DNA from: Oasisia sp. SBJ-2009
Taxonomy: Eukaryota > Annelida > Polychaeta > Sabellida > Siboglinidae
NCBI GenBank assembly: GCA_964017155.1
Contig: OZ024858.1
Location: forward strand, 26,177,187 to 26,241,186
Length of the DNA: 64,000 bases
Direction: 5' to 3'
The notes beneath the pieces are model-generated. The model was given only the letters and a program-made list of their open reading frames with translations. It was not told the DNA's origin and ran no database searches. Made by a program: the position numbers and the translations under genes. This document shows, one piece after another, positions 48,838 to 58,383 of the stretch (the stretch's first letter is position 1; every line of letters starts with the position of its first letter).

Positions 48838-51800
48838 GGTATGCACATACATACAAGCTGAGTTCAGTTTAAGTATTTTAATCATTCTTGAGTCTAGTAT
48901 CTATGATGAAGGGGTTTTGTCCAGAAGGGGCTTATGTCTAGAGGGAGTTATATTTGGAGGGGGGGTTTGTCCAAAGGGGTTTTGTCCCATATTCATCATG
49001 GTTTTCTTGTACCTGTATTATAGTAATAATGAGTATTTGAAAAAGTATTTGTAATACTTTCCAATGTATTTGTATTTAAATACTTTTGCAATTAAAAGTA
49101 TTTGTAATTGTATTTGAATCCCTCAAGAGTATTTGTATTTAACCCCATGTCGGATTGACATAGAAAGTATGTTAGAAGCCACCCACCTACTGGTATACTG
49201 GAGTATAATGTTTTGTTCCCAACCAACATGCCCAAATCTAGCTCTTAGTAATGTATGATAAACAGTTTGCTTGGGGCCAGTTGTCTTACTAGTTCTTTGA
49301 TCTACTTATAGTGATAATTCACGGTGTATACAGACTGTATGTCAAGCCCCTGCTGCTGTGTAAGTTGACGTCACACTTTGTCTTGTAGTGCTCCTTCCTG
49401 CCGAGATTCTCAATAAACATTGAGACCAAATACGAGGACAACACAGGAACAACAGAAAATGTGAGTCACACTGACAGTTGTCATAAATGTCTCTTTGTTC
49501 TCTGTTCTCTTCCAACTTCCAGGCAGCCAATCCCGTTTAAATGGGTCGTACAGATATGGTATTTTGTAAGTGCATTCGTAAGCTGTAGCTGAATGTGTGA
49601 CTAAAGTATGTCCCCGTGTGTCTGGACTTAGTGACTGAATGTGTGACACTGGTCTATGCTGTCTGTCTGAGACTGACCTGAGACTGACCTGAGACTGATC
49701 TGAGACTGACCTGAGACTGACCTGAGACTGACCTGAGACTGACCCGAGACTGATCCGAGACTGATCCGAGACTCACCCGATACTCGCCCGAGACTCGCCC
49801 GAGACTCGCCCGAGACTCGCCCGAGACTGGCCCAAGACTCACCCGAGACTCACCCGAGACCGACTCGACACTGACCCGAGACTCACCCGAGACTGACCTG
49901 TTGCTGTCCACAGTGTCTGGGGCTGGATGAGGAGGAGCTGGTGGAGAGGGAGGTGGACGTTGTGGACATCGCCTACGACGAGGTCCCGGAGCACCATTAC
50001 AAGGAGGAGGAGGTACGTCACACCACGGGTCACATGATGTCTGGTCACATGACGTTTTGTCACATGATTAATGTTTATTATTCGTCTTTGTCTCATTTTC
50101 TAAACGTTACAACTAAGGCACCCTGTGGATGATACAGTGTTTGAGTTAGAAATATTGTCAAGACTTTTCTTCACTTGTTGAGTCGTGATGTTTCACTGTA
50201 TTTAGGTTGTGTGCAAAAATTAATTCTGCTTTTTAATTAATTATAATTGATTTTATTGATTTTTCTTCAGGATCTCACATTATTTCATTCTAAAAAGACA
50301 GATCGGGGGCCTCTGAAACCTGACTGGCAGGTGAGTCACAAGAGTCATAGTGACACGAGTCATAGTCACATGAGTCATAGTTACATAAGTCACAACAGTA
50401 ATGGTCACACAAGTCAGTAACAGTCACACGAGTCAGTAACAGTCATATGAATCATAGTCACTCGAGTCATAACCACACGAGTCAGCAATATGAGTCATCG
50501 TCACACAAGTCATAGTCATACCCCAAGGACCAGTCATAATGATGTCACACAATGATTACTTTACTGTCACTTATAGTGAAATCTTGCAATAACTGTTGAC
50601 AGTGACAAATAAGTCACTCAAGTCATAATGAAGTCATATAAGAAGAAGTAATTTTGAAGTCACATCATAATCACTCAGATATAGTGAATTCACGCAAGGA
50701 TTACTAGTTGAGAACACTAGTGCCATCACACTAGGACAGTCTTAGTGAATTTACTACAGGAACATCTGAGACACCCTAAACTAATAAATATAATGTGGCT
50801 AACACATAATAATATGATAATAATAATATATCAATCCAAAATATCTTGTAAATCTTTCTTGTTAATGTTCAATGTTTGTGACAAGCTGCAGTTATTTGAA
50901 TGTTTCATGACGTGCTCAGTTAAATGCACTGTGATACTCAGCCTTAAGATGCCAGGATTGTGATATGTTAAGATACATAGTGTATTCACTGTGTTGATGG
51001 GATGTTACAGAGATGGCCATCTGCATGTAGAGAAGGTTTCTTACTGTTTGATGTTTGCAAAACACCAGAGACACATAATAAATGGACTACTCAACATTAT
51101 CTAGGTGTTCTGTGTCATTAAAATGTGTTCTGTGTTTGTAGAACACAACGAAGCCTGTCATGTGTTCGTACAAGGTGGTGCGGGTAAAATTTGAGATCTG
51201 GGGGCTTCAGGGGCGGGTCGAGAGCTTCACACACAGGGTAAGTTGTCTAGGCTTCATGTCAGTCTACACCTGGGGGTTGAACCAGGGGGTGTAGGCTTCA
51301 TGTCAGTCTAAACCTGGGGGGTTGAACCAGGGGGTGTAGGCTTCATGTCAGTCTAAACCTGGGGGGTTAAACCAAGGGGATTTGTTGAACCAGGGGGTTT
51401 GTTGAACCAGTGGTATTGTTGAACCAGGGGGTGTAGACTTGACCTAGGCATTTACTGATGTGGTAAATACAGACTTTTACAGGCCAATCCATCAACGAGA
51501 AGAAGGGGTAAAAGTAGTATCTAGATCAGAATTATTTTACATTTGGATATGTTTATGTGCCAGCAACTAGGAAACACATAGTGCCTATAGTGGATGTAAC
51601 TGGAAATTAATGACTAAAATTATTTTAGCCAAAAAAGTAACTTGTCCTGATGGTATACTTTCGGCTTTGTTATCTTAATACTGATTGGGAAATAATGTGT
51701 CATTTATGCAGGGTAAATCAGATACAAAATCCCCAATCAAATTGCATGCAAGGAATGATTGTGGTCAGAACCTAAGCAGAGTAAATAAATAGAGTTATAC

Positions 51801-54800
51801 AGTGCCACATCTAGTTAAAACCTATTCAGGGAACTTCACATGTACATGTCCTTTAAAATAATTACTTAAACGCATAACTAAGATTAACTCTCCATTATAG
51901 AAGTGCATATAGACAGACTAAGAGTCGGAGTACCCCAGTTTTCTCTAAGAGACTGAGCATGAATGTGTTTTGACTTCAGGCTGTGCGCGACATCCTCCTA
52001 CTGGGCCACAGACAGGCCTTCGCATGGATAGACGAGTGGATAGGTGGGTGTCAGTCAGTGTAATAGATGAGTGGATAGGTGGGTGTCATTGAGTGTAATA
52101 GATGAGTGGATAGGTGGGTGTCATTCAGTGTAGTAGACGAGTGGATAGTTGGGTGTCATTGAGTGTAATAGATGAGTGGATAGGTGGGTGTCATTCAGTG
52201 TAATAGACGCGTGGATAAGTGGGTGTCATTCAGTGTAATAGATGAGTGGATAGGTGGGTGTCATTGAATGTAGTAGATGAGTGGATAGGTGGGTGTCGCT
52301 CAGTGTAATAGATGAGTGGATAGGTGGGTGTCATTCAGTGTAATAGATGAGTGGATAGGTGGGTGTCATTGAATGTAGTAGATGAGTGGATAGGTGGGTG
52401 TCGCTCAGTGTAATAGATGAGTGGATAGGTGGGTGTCATTCAGTGTAGTAGGTGAGTGAATAGGTGGGTGTCGCTCAGTGTAATAGATGAGTGGATAGGT
52501 GGGTGTCATTGAATGTAGTAGATGAGTGGATAGGTGGGTGTCGCTCAGTGTAATAGATGAGTGGATAGGTGGGTGTCATTCAGTGTAATAGATGAGTGGA
52601 TAGGTGGGTGTCATTGAATGTAGTAGATGCGTGGATAGGTGGGTGTCGCTCAGTGTAATAGATGAGTGGATAGGTGGGTGTCATTGAATGTAGTAGATGA
52701 GTGGATAGGTGGGTGTCGCTCAGTGTAATAGACGAGTGGATAGGTGGGTGTCATTCAGTGTAGTAGATGAGTAGATAGGTGGGTGTCATTCAGTGTAATA
52801 GATGAGTGGATAGGTGGGTGTCATTCAGTGTAGTAGACGAGTGGATAGGTGGGTGTCATTCAGTGTAATAGACGAGTGGATAGGTGGGTGTCATTCAGTG
52901 TAATAGACGAGTGGATAGGTGGGTGTCATTCAGTGTAGTAGACGAGTGGATAGGTGGGTGTCATTCAGTGTAATAGACGAGTGGATAGGTGGGTGTCATT
53001 CAGTGTAGTAGACGAGTGGATAGGTGGGTGTCATTCAGTGTAATAGACGAGTGGATATGTGGGTGTCATTCAGTGTAATAGACGAGTGGATAGGTGGGTG
53101 TCATTCAATGTAATAGACGAGTGGATAGGTGGGTGTCATTCAGTGTAATAGATGAGTGGATAGGTGGGTGTCATTCAGTGTAATAGACGAGTGGATAGGT
53201 GGGTGTCATTCAGTGTAGTAGACGAGTGGATAGGTGGGTGTCGCTCAGTGTAATAGATGAGTGGATAGGTGGGTGTCATTCAGTGTAGTAGACGAGTGGA
53301 TAGGTGGGTGTCATTCAGTGTAATAGATGAGTGGATAGGTGGGTGTCATTCAGTGTAGTAGACGAGTGGATAGGTGGGTGTCATTCAGTGTAATAGATGA
53401 GTGGATAGGTGGGTGTCATTTAGTGTAGTAAATGAGTGGATAGCTGGGTGTCATTCAGTGTAATAGACGAGTGGATAGGTGGGTGTCATTTAGTGTAGTA
53501 GACGAGTGGATAGGTGGGTGTCATTCAGTGTAATAGACGAGTGGATAGGTGGGTGTCATTCAGTGTTATAGATGAGTGGATAGGTGGGTGTCATTCAGTG
53601 TAATAGATGAGTGGATAGGTGGGTGACATTCAGTGTAGTAGATGAGTAGATAGGTGGGTGTCATTCAGTATAGTAGATGAGTAGATAGGTGGGTGTCATT
53701 CAGTGTAATAGACGAGTGGATAGGTGGGTGTCATTCAGTGTAATAGATGAGTGGATAGGTGGGTGTCATTTAGTGTTGTAAATGAGTGGATAGGTGGGTG
53801 TCATTCAGTGTAATAGACGAGTGGATAGGTGGGTGTCATTCAGTGTAATAGATGAGTGGATAGGTGGGTGTCATTCAGTGTAATAGATGAGTGGATAGGT
53901 GGGTGACATTCAGTGTAGTAGATGAGTAGATAGGTGGGTGTCATTCAGTATAGTAGATGAGTAGATAGGTGGGTGTCATTCAGTGTAATAGACGAGTGGA
54001 TAGGTGGGTGTCATTCAGTGTAATAGATGAGTGGATAGGTGGGTGTCATTTAGTGTTGTAAATGAGTGGATAGGTGGGTGTCATTCAGTGTAATAGACGA
54101 GTGGATAGGTGGGTGTCATTCAGTGTAATAGATGAGTGGATAGGTGGGTGTAATTGAGTGTAGTAGATGCGTGGATAGGTGGGTGTCATTCAGTATAATA
54201 GACGAGTGGATAGGTGGGTGTCATTCAGTGTAATAGATGAGTGGATTGGTGGGTGTCATTCAGTGTAATAGATGAGTGGATAGGTGGGTGTCATTCAGTG
54301 TAGTAGACGAGTGGATAGGTGGGTGTCATTCAGTGTAATAGACGAGTGGATAGGTGGGTGTCATTCAGTGTAATAGACGAGTGGATAGGTGGGTGTCATT
54401 CAGTGTAATAGACGAGTGGATAGGTGGGTGTCATTCAGTGTAATAGATGAGTGGATAGGTGGGTGTCATTCAGTGTAATAGACGAGTGGATATGTGGGTG
54501 TCATTCAGTGTAATAGATGAGTAGATAGGTGGGTGTCATTCAGTATAGTAGATGAGTAGATAGGTGGGTGTCATTCAGTGTAATAGACGAGTGGATAGGT
54601 GGGTGTCATTCAGTGTAATAGATGAGTGGATAGGTGGGTGTCATTTAGTGTTGTAAATGAGTGGATAGGTGGGTGTCATTCAGTGTAATAGATGAGTGGA
54701 TAGGTGGGTGTAATTGAGTGTAGTAGATGCGTGGATAGGTGGGTGTTATTCAGTATAATAGACGAGTGGATAGGTGGGTGTCATTCAGTGTAATAGATGA

Positions 54801-56495
54801 GTGGATAGGTGGGTGTCATTCAGTGTAATAGACGAGTGGATAGGTGGGTGTCATTCAGTGTAGTAGACGAGTGGATAGGTGGGTGTCATTCAGTGTAATA
54901 GACGAGTGGATAGGTGGGTGTCATTCAGTGTAATAGACGAGTGGATAGGTGGGTGTCATTCAGTGTAATAGACGAGTGGATAGGTGGGTGTCATTCAGTG
55001 TAATAGATGAGTGGATAGGTGGGTGTCATTCAGTGTAATAGACGAGTGGATAGGTGGGTGTCATTCAGTGTAATAGATGAGTGGATAGGTGGGTGTCATT
55101 CAGTGTAATAGATGAGTGGATAGGTGGGTGTCATTCAGTGAAGTAGACGAGTGGATAGGTGGGTGTCATTCAGTGTAATAGACGAGTGGATAGGTGGGTG
55201 TCATTCAGTGTAGTAGATGAGTGGATAAGTGGGTGTCATTGAGTGTAGTAGATGAGTGGATAGGTGGGTGTCATTCAGTATAATAGATGAGTGGATAGGT
55301 GGGTGTCATTCAGTGTAATAGACGAGTGGATAGGTGGGTGCCGCTCAGTGTAGTAGATGAGTGGATAAGTGGGTGTCATTGAGTGTAGTAGATGAGTGGA
55401 TAGGTGGGTGTCATTCAGTATAATAGATGAGTGGATAGGTGGGTGTCGTTCAGTGTAATAGATGAGTGGATAGGTGGGTGTCATTAAGTGTAATAGATGA
55501 GTGGATAGGTGGGTGTCATTCAGTATAATAGATGAGTGGATAGGTGGGTGTTATTCAATGTAATAGATGAGTGGATAGGTGGGTGTCATTAAGTGTAATA
55601 GATGAGTGGATAGGTGGGTGTCATTCAGTGTAATAGATGAGTGGATAGGTGGGTGTTATTCAATGTAATAGATGAGTGGATAGGTGGGTGTCATTCAGTG
55701 TAATAGATGAGTGGATAGGTGGGTGTTATTCAATGTAATAGATGAGTGGATAGGTGGGTGTTATTCAATGTAATATATGAGTGGATAGGTGGGTGTCATT
55801 CAGTCTAATAGATGAGTGGATAGGTGGGTGTTATTCAATGTAATAGATGAGTGGATAGGTGGGTGTTATTCAGTGTAATAGATGAGTGGATAGGTGGGTG
55901 TCTTCAGTGTAATAGATGAATGGATATGTGGGTGTCAGTCAGTGTAATAGATGAGTGGATAGATGGGTGTTATTCAGTGTAATAGATTTAAAATTAATTT
56001 GATCCCAATATGCCAAAAAAGTTTGATATATATTTGAATAAATTTTATTAATTACAGTAACCTATGTCCACCGTGAGAAGAATTGTGAGCTATTTGGACA
56101 AGTCTTTCAGTTTCCATGGAATAATAGTCTTAGTTGCATCATTATGACAGTCCTGTTTATGTAAGGTTTGTTTTTGGCTTGTCATAACCGATGTTACCTG
56201 AATCGGCCAATCATTTCAGTGTTCATACTCTGTATTACAGCAAAATTAATTCATTGTTTCAGAATTAACGATGGAAGATGTGAGAGAATACGAGAGGAAG
56301 ATGAATGAAAAGACGAACGAGAAGGTTGGAATACAGAACGCCACAGACACATCGCCATCAGAAGACACGACTACACCACAGCCTCTAGGGGGAGCCACTA
56401 GCCCACCTGCAGAGGGCGACACTAGTCTACCAACAGATGGCACCACTAGGACACCAAACGCCGAAAGTGCTGGGAAAATGGACCCCATTGACTGA
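28233..56495 (+). CDS. PITPNC1: PITPNC1 / RdgB-beta, cytoplasmic phosphatidylinositol transfer protein (10 exons, 305 aa)
   Basis: The family moves phosphatidylinositol and phosphatidic acid between membranes. Exons: 28233-28280, 36154-36302, 44725-44813, 47873-47880 (8-nt microexon), 49389-49460, 49914-50012, 50271-50330, 51142-51237, 51980-52043 and 56263-56495. All are GT-AG and all phases join, giving 305 aa. [16 protein letters not shown] is the PITPNC1-type N-terminus. Later blocks are [79 protein letters not shown] and [13 protein letters not shown]. The Thr-x-Lys of the lipid-head site is seen in LTEKR. The last roughly 50 residues are Ser/Thr/Pro-rich; in the human protein the tail binds 14-3-3, but that is not shown here. 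Introns 1, 2, 5 and 7-9 carry tandem arrays, several at splice sites. The 26-32 kb PSMD12-PITPNC1 pair is head-to-head, as in human. Confidence 0.96.
30320..32393. repeat. 26-bp C-rich minisatellite, PITPNC1 intron 1 (about 79 copies)
   Basis: The unit contains CTCCCTCTCCCAACCCCTGT followed by CATAAA. Left copies are more varied (CCCCACCCCTATCAAAAA types) and right copies more uniform, with blocks of several units repeated (30.88-31.08 kb resembles 31.52-31.69 kb). The minus strand carries three G-runs per unit. Non-coding. Confidence 0.95.
32590..36150. repeat. 31-bp minisatellite running into the PITPNC1 exon 2 acceptor (about 81 copies)
   Basis: The unit contains GTGTTGTAATGTGCAGGATG and then TTGATGGGTAT. 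A hAT-like element (33082-34128) splits it. The last copy, GTGTTGTTTGCAG, is the splice acceptor of exon 2. Variant units recur in the same order at 34.52-34.77 and 35.02-35.27 kb, a higher-order repeat of about 500 bp. The long minus-strand frames (485 and 653 codons) arise because the 31-bp unit lacks stops; they are not genes. Confidence 0.95.
33082..34128. mobile_element. hAT-like non-autonomous element inserted in the 31-bp array
   Basis: The 1047-bp element has ends CAGACATGGGGTCAAATAC and the reverse of GTATTTGACCCCATGTCTG. A perfect 8-bp duplication GTTGTAAT (33074-33081 and 34129-34136) is part of the host repeat unit. Subterminal runs of AAATACAAATACTTT are typical of this family. 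No coding capacity. An 8-bp duplication and CA-starting ends fit hAT. Confidence 0.85.
36838..37917. repeat. 26-bp minisatellite, PITPNC1 intron 2 (about 41 copies)
   Basis: The unit contains CTTGTAATCCCCTGGTACTG followed by GGGACA. The core CCCC-TGGTACT-GGGG is nearly palindromic. The right end has CATGTAATCCCCGGG variants. Frames of up to 399 codons on the minus strand are repeat artefacts. Confidence 0.95.
37918..38820. other. PITPNC1 intron 2, unassigned stretch
   Basis: No gene, array or clear transposon was seen. The same holds for 40013-40748, 40813-41483 and 41887-43438 in this intron, apart from small local duplications (for example the three CTGCACTGGTCA repeats near 43230-43280). 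Confidence 0.5.
38821..39330 (+). mobile_element. LINE fragment (RT C-terminal region and tail), PITPNC1 intron 2
   Basis: 38821-38940 reads [10 protein letters not shown]...[10 protein letters not shown], the typical post-RT segment of CR1/L2-type LINEs. After frameshifts it continues with WNSLP-like and RLKT-like remnants and a tail shared with 13677-13982. Decayed, non-functional. Confidence 0.75.
39710..40005 (+). mobile_element. hAT-type MITE (family A), PITPNC1 intron 2
   Basis: The 296-bp element is flanked by a perfect 8-bp duplication ACTGTCAT (39702-39709 and 40006-40013). Ends are CAGGGCTTTATGCAG and the reverse of CTGCTAAAAGCTATG. It contains the TACCC(A/G)(T/C)CCA repeats shared by the three copies in this window. 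Confidence 0.85.
40749..40812 (-). mobile_element. 64-bp LINE fragment
   Basis: It matches 8841-8901, the 3' part of the LINE in MAD2L1 intron 1, almost base for base (GGACAAGGAATGTTGCTTTC is shared with one difference). No other part of the LINE is next to it. Confidence 0.6.
41484..41886. repeat. 30-bp perfect minisatellite built of two 15-bp halves (about 13 copies)
   Basis: The halves TTTCACTTGGTATGG and TGTCACTTGGCATGA alternate with essentially no differences between copies. Intron 2 of PITPNC1. The open frames on both strands follow from the unit being a multiple of three without stops. Confidence 0.96.
43439..43794 (+). mobile_element. MITE (family B) copy 1, upstream of PITPNC1 exon 3
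   Basis: The 356-bp element has ends CCCAGCAAACAAGGAACC and GTTGTTTGCTGGG. It is matched along its full length by the inverted copy at 44999-45353. The interior is rich in ACACGTGT/CGTGAATACACGTG motifs. No coding capacity. Confidence 0.85.
44446..44487. repeat. (TA)n microsatellite
   Basis: A pure TA run lies about 240 bases before PITPNC1 exon 3. Confidence 0.85.
44999..45353 (-). mobile_element. MITE (family B) copy 2, downstream of PITPNC1 exon 3
   Basis: This is the reverse complement of 43439-43794 with modest divergence. The ends are CCCAGCAAACAACG and CCTTGTTTGCTGGG. Together the two copies flank exon 3 (44725-44813). Confidence 0.85.
45354..47872. other. PITPNC1 intron 3, right part
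   Basis: Apart from the TA/GGGA repeat, no gene or element was recognised between the MITE and the microexon. Short open frames lack support. Confidence 0.5.
46959..47031. repeat. (TA)n followed by (GGGA)n
   Basis: A TA run of about 50 bases is followed directly by GGAGGGAGGGAGGGAGGGAG, in PITPNC1 intron 3. Confidence 0.85.
47873..47880 (+). CDS. PITPNC1: PITPNC1 exon 4: 8-nt microexon encoding Glu-Tyr-Thr
   Basis: Exon 3 ends in phase 1 (ACA G) and exon 5 begins in phase 0 at TGC, preceded in frame by a TAG, so they cannot join directly. Between them, AATACACA is framed by a strong acceptor (CTGTTTCCACAG) and a perfect donor (GTGAGT). With the leftover G it reads GAA TAC ACA, Glu-Tyr-Thr, exactly the residues found before CSFLP in PITPNC1 relatives. 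A phase, residue and splice-site match together is very unlikely by chance. Confidence 0.9.
47940..49153. mobile_element. hAT-like non-autonomous element, PITPNC1 intron 4
   Basis: The 1214-bp element has a perfect 8-bp duplication ATTGACAT (47932-47939 and 49154-49161). Ends are CAGGCATGGGGTCAAATAC and TTAACCCCATGTCGG. It is the same family as 33082-34128 at the ends, with different internal sequence that includes repeated TTACCAAAATGTCC (48238-48350) and a TA run (48781-48835). It begins 59 bases after the microexon. Confidence 0.85.
48781..48836. repeat. (TA)n microsatellite inside the intron 4 hAT-like element
   Basis: A nearly pure TA run lies within the element at 47940-49153. Confidence 0.85.
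49672..49895. repeat. 11-bp minisatellite just before PITPNC1 exon 6 (about 20 copies)
   Basis: The units are GAGACTGACCT and variants (GAGACTCGCCC, GAGACTGATCC). The array ends about 18 bases before the acceptor of exon 6 and occupies roughly half of intron 5. Confidence 0.9.
50335..50520. repeat. Degenerate GAGTCATAGTCACAC repeats at the PITPNC1 exon 7 donor
   Basis: Repeats of the type CA(C/A)GAGTCATAGT(C/G) start directly at the donor GTGAGTCACA and continue for about 190 bases, decaying rightwards. The donor itself resembles a unit. Confidence 0.7.
51245..51435. repeat. Roughly 46-bp tandem repeat at the PITPNC1 exon 8 donor
   Basis: Three copies of a unit containing TAGGCTTCATGTCAGTCTA and TTGAACCAGGGGG begin 8 bases after the exon 8 donor. 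They are followed by shorter TTGTTGAACCAGGGGG copies. Confidence 0.85.
52031..55986. repeat. 35-bp minisatellite built from the PITPNC1 exon 9 5' splice junction (about 113 copies)
   Basis: The first unit is the exon 9 end itself: GACGAGTGGATAG is coding and GTGGGTGTCA is the intron start. This junction, plus TTCAGTGTAATA, then repeats every 35 bases for about 4 kb as GA(T/C)GAGTGGATAGGTGGGTG. Multi-unit blocks recur (53.63-53.79, 53.91-54.07 and 54.51-54.67 kb share a diagnostic variant order), so it grew partly by block duplication. It fills almost all of intron 9. Confidence 0.97.
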
Positions 56496-58383
56496 CTGCT
56501 CAAATTAGGTGCAGGGACCATTTGTCTTGACAGAATTTTCGACCGAAAACCGGGACCACATTTTCATGAAGATATGCTGCTTACATAGTAGAATGTGTGC
56601 ATCGACACACAGCGTTCAGAGCTGACTTAGTTACTTGTGCTCACAGTGTAAGAACTGCAGTGTTTGCAGATTGATCTGTTTTCCCAAAGACATTGACTGC
56701 CCATGGCCCATTTGGTTTAGATGAAATCAGGTAACATTCCGGAGATCTCTCATGTTTTGCACTAGTACATTAGTACATTGTTTGCCTGTTCATTGTGTCT
56801 GTGAACTCGGTGGCATGATGATTACATATGTCATGTGATTGTGTTCATTGTTGATTATAAAACACACCAAAAAAAGTTGTTAAAGGCTAAGCATGACTAT
56901 GAAATGAATTCAAACGTTTTAATGTTGAATTGTATGGTTAGGAAACATTTCGTGTAGAAAAACCGCATTTGCACGCATTGATATTTTTCTTCTCTGTTTT
57001 TCTGCCTCATGATGTTAAGCTATTTTGATATTTCTCTTATATTCCTTTATATGGAATAAACTCAAGGTGTTGCTTTTCCTTCTAAATCAATGTTGCAATG
57101 TCTATTGCATTATCCTTCATTGTTTTCAAATAATATATACTCATAGAAGGTACTTCTTCAATTAAAGAAAGTCTTACTTTAGCATTATCTGAGTTGTAAT
57201 ATGCAGAAACATTAGTATTTCTGCAGGAGCAGCATATTCACTGCTATACAAGTTATATATATCATTATTAGTGACTAAAACTATATTAAGATATTACTAG
57301 TATCTGCTGTGTGATTAGTCATTATTTGATAATACAATTTGCAGCTAGTCCATGACTTTCAAGACAGATTGATACATTGCATACAATGTCACGACCAACA
57401 CTGAAATATGTCTATTATTACAATGTGTTGTTATTGATTAGAATGTACATATTTGTTCATGGATATATATATATATACTATACATATATATGCGTGTAAC
57501 TCTTTCTGCACAAAGTGACTTATTCTGCGAGTGAGCTGCAGTCATGACTGGACTTCACAAGTTGTGGACACTAACGCTGCTGCAGGTTTCTATACATGAC
57601 ACCGAGTTGAAAATGCAACCTGTTAGGTGCAGAGCAGATGTTTGGGTGTTGAGAGTTAAGGCCTCCCACAGATCCAGTTGTCTTTAGTACTGATGGACTG
57701 TTGTTAATTAAGACATTGTCTCAGGACATTGGATATGTTGTTACATTTTGTTGTTGTAGAAAGCTGGTGATATGTTATTGCACAACAATAAATGTTTGCA
57801 CACTATTACAACATTGTCCTGTGTCCTACATTGTAACCATGTCATTGCTGTCAGTCAGGATCAAAGTGTTCAACCTGTCATGAGTCTTGTCAGTTACAGT
57901 TCAACCTGTCAATCACAGCTGTCACTAATCAATCTGTCATCTGTGTTTTCAGTCACAACTGTCAATCACAGATTCAACTCGTCACCGTTGTTGTCAATCA
58001 GTTTCAATCGATAATTATGTATAAAACACACTCATGCAGTGTGTAGATAGATATACCTTGGAATGCTGATTGATCATGTTTAGGATTAGAGTTTGTGTGA
58101 GGTATCCAATATGTATAGGCAAATATACAGTTATAAAAGCAAAACTGAGGTGGGTCCAAATTCTGCATAAGTGCCTTAGTTCAATATATACATTACAAGT
58201 ACCAACTGTATATAAATATTTATACGTGAATTAACATTAATCTTAAACTACCACGTGACCTCTCTAAAAGGACGGCCTATCTGCTACCTCCCAATCCCAC
58301 TGTTGCACCTACCGAGTATCGTTGATAAAAGCTTTCCAGCTAACGAATGACAGACCATCCGACAGATGGCGTAACCTGCCGAC
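56496..58383. other. PITPNC1 3' UTR and PITPNC1-TEPSIN intergenic region
   Basis: The 3' UTR probably runs to just past 57060. The rest shows no coding signal; a short TA run is at 57464-57478 and a GTCA(A/C)T-rich stretch at 57850-58010. The TEPSIN promoter should lie at the right end, but no clear motif is seen. Confidence 0.5.
57055..57060 (+). terminator. Likely PITPNC1 polyadenylation signal (AATAAA)
   Basis: AATAAA lies 560 bases after the PITPNC1 stop codon, in sequence without other features. Confidence 0.45.
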
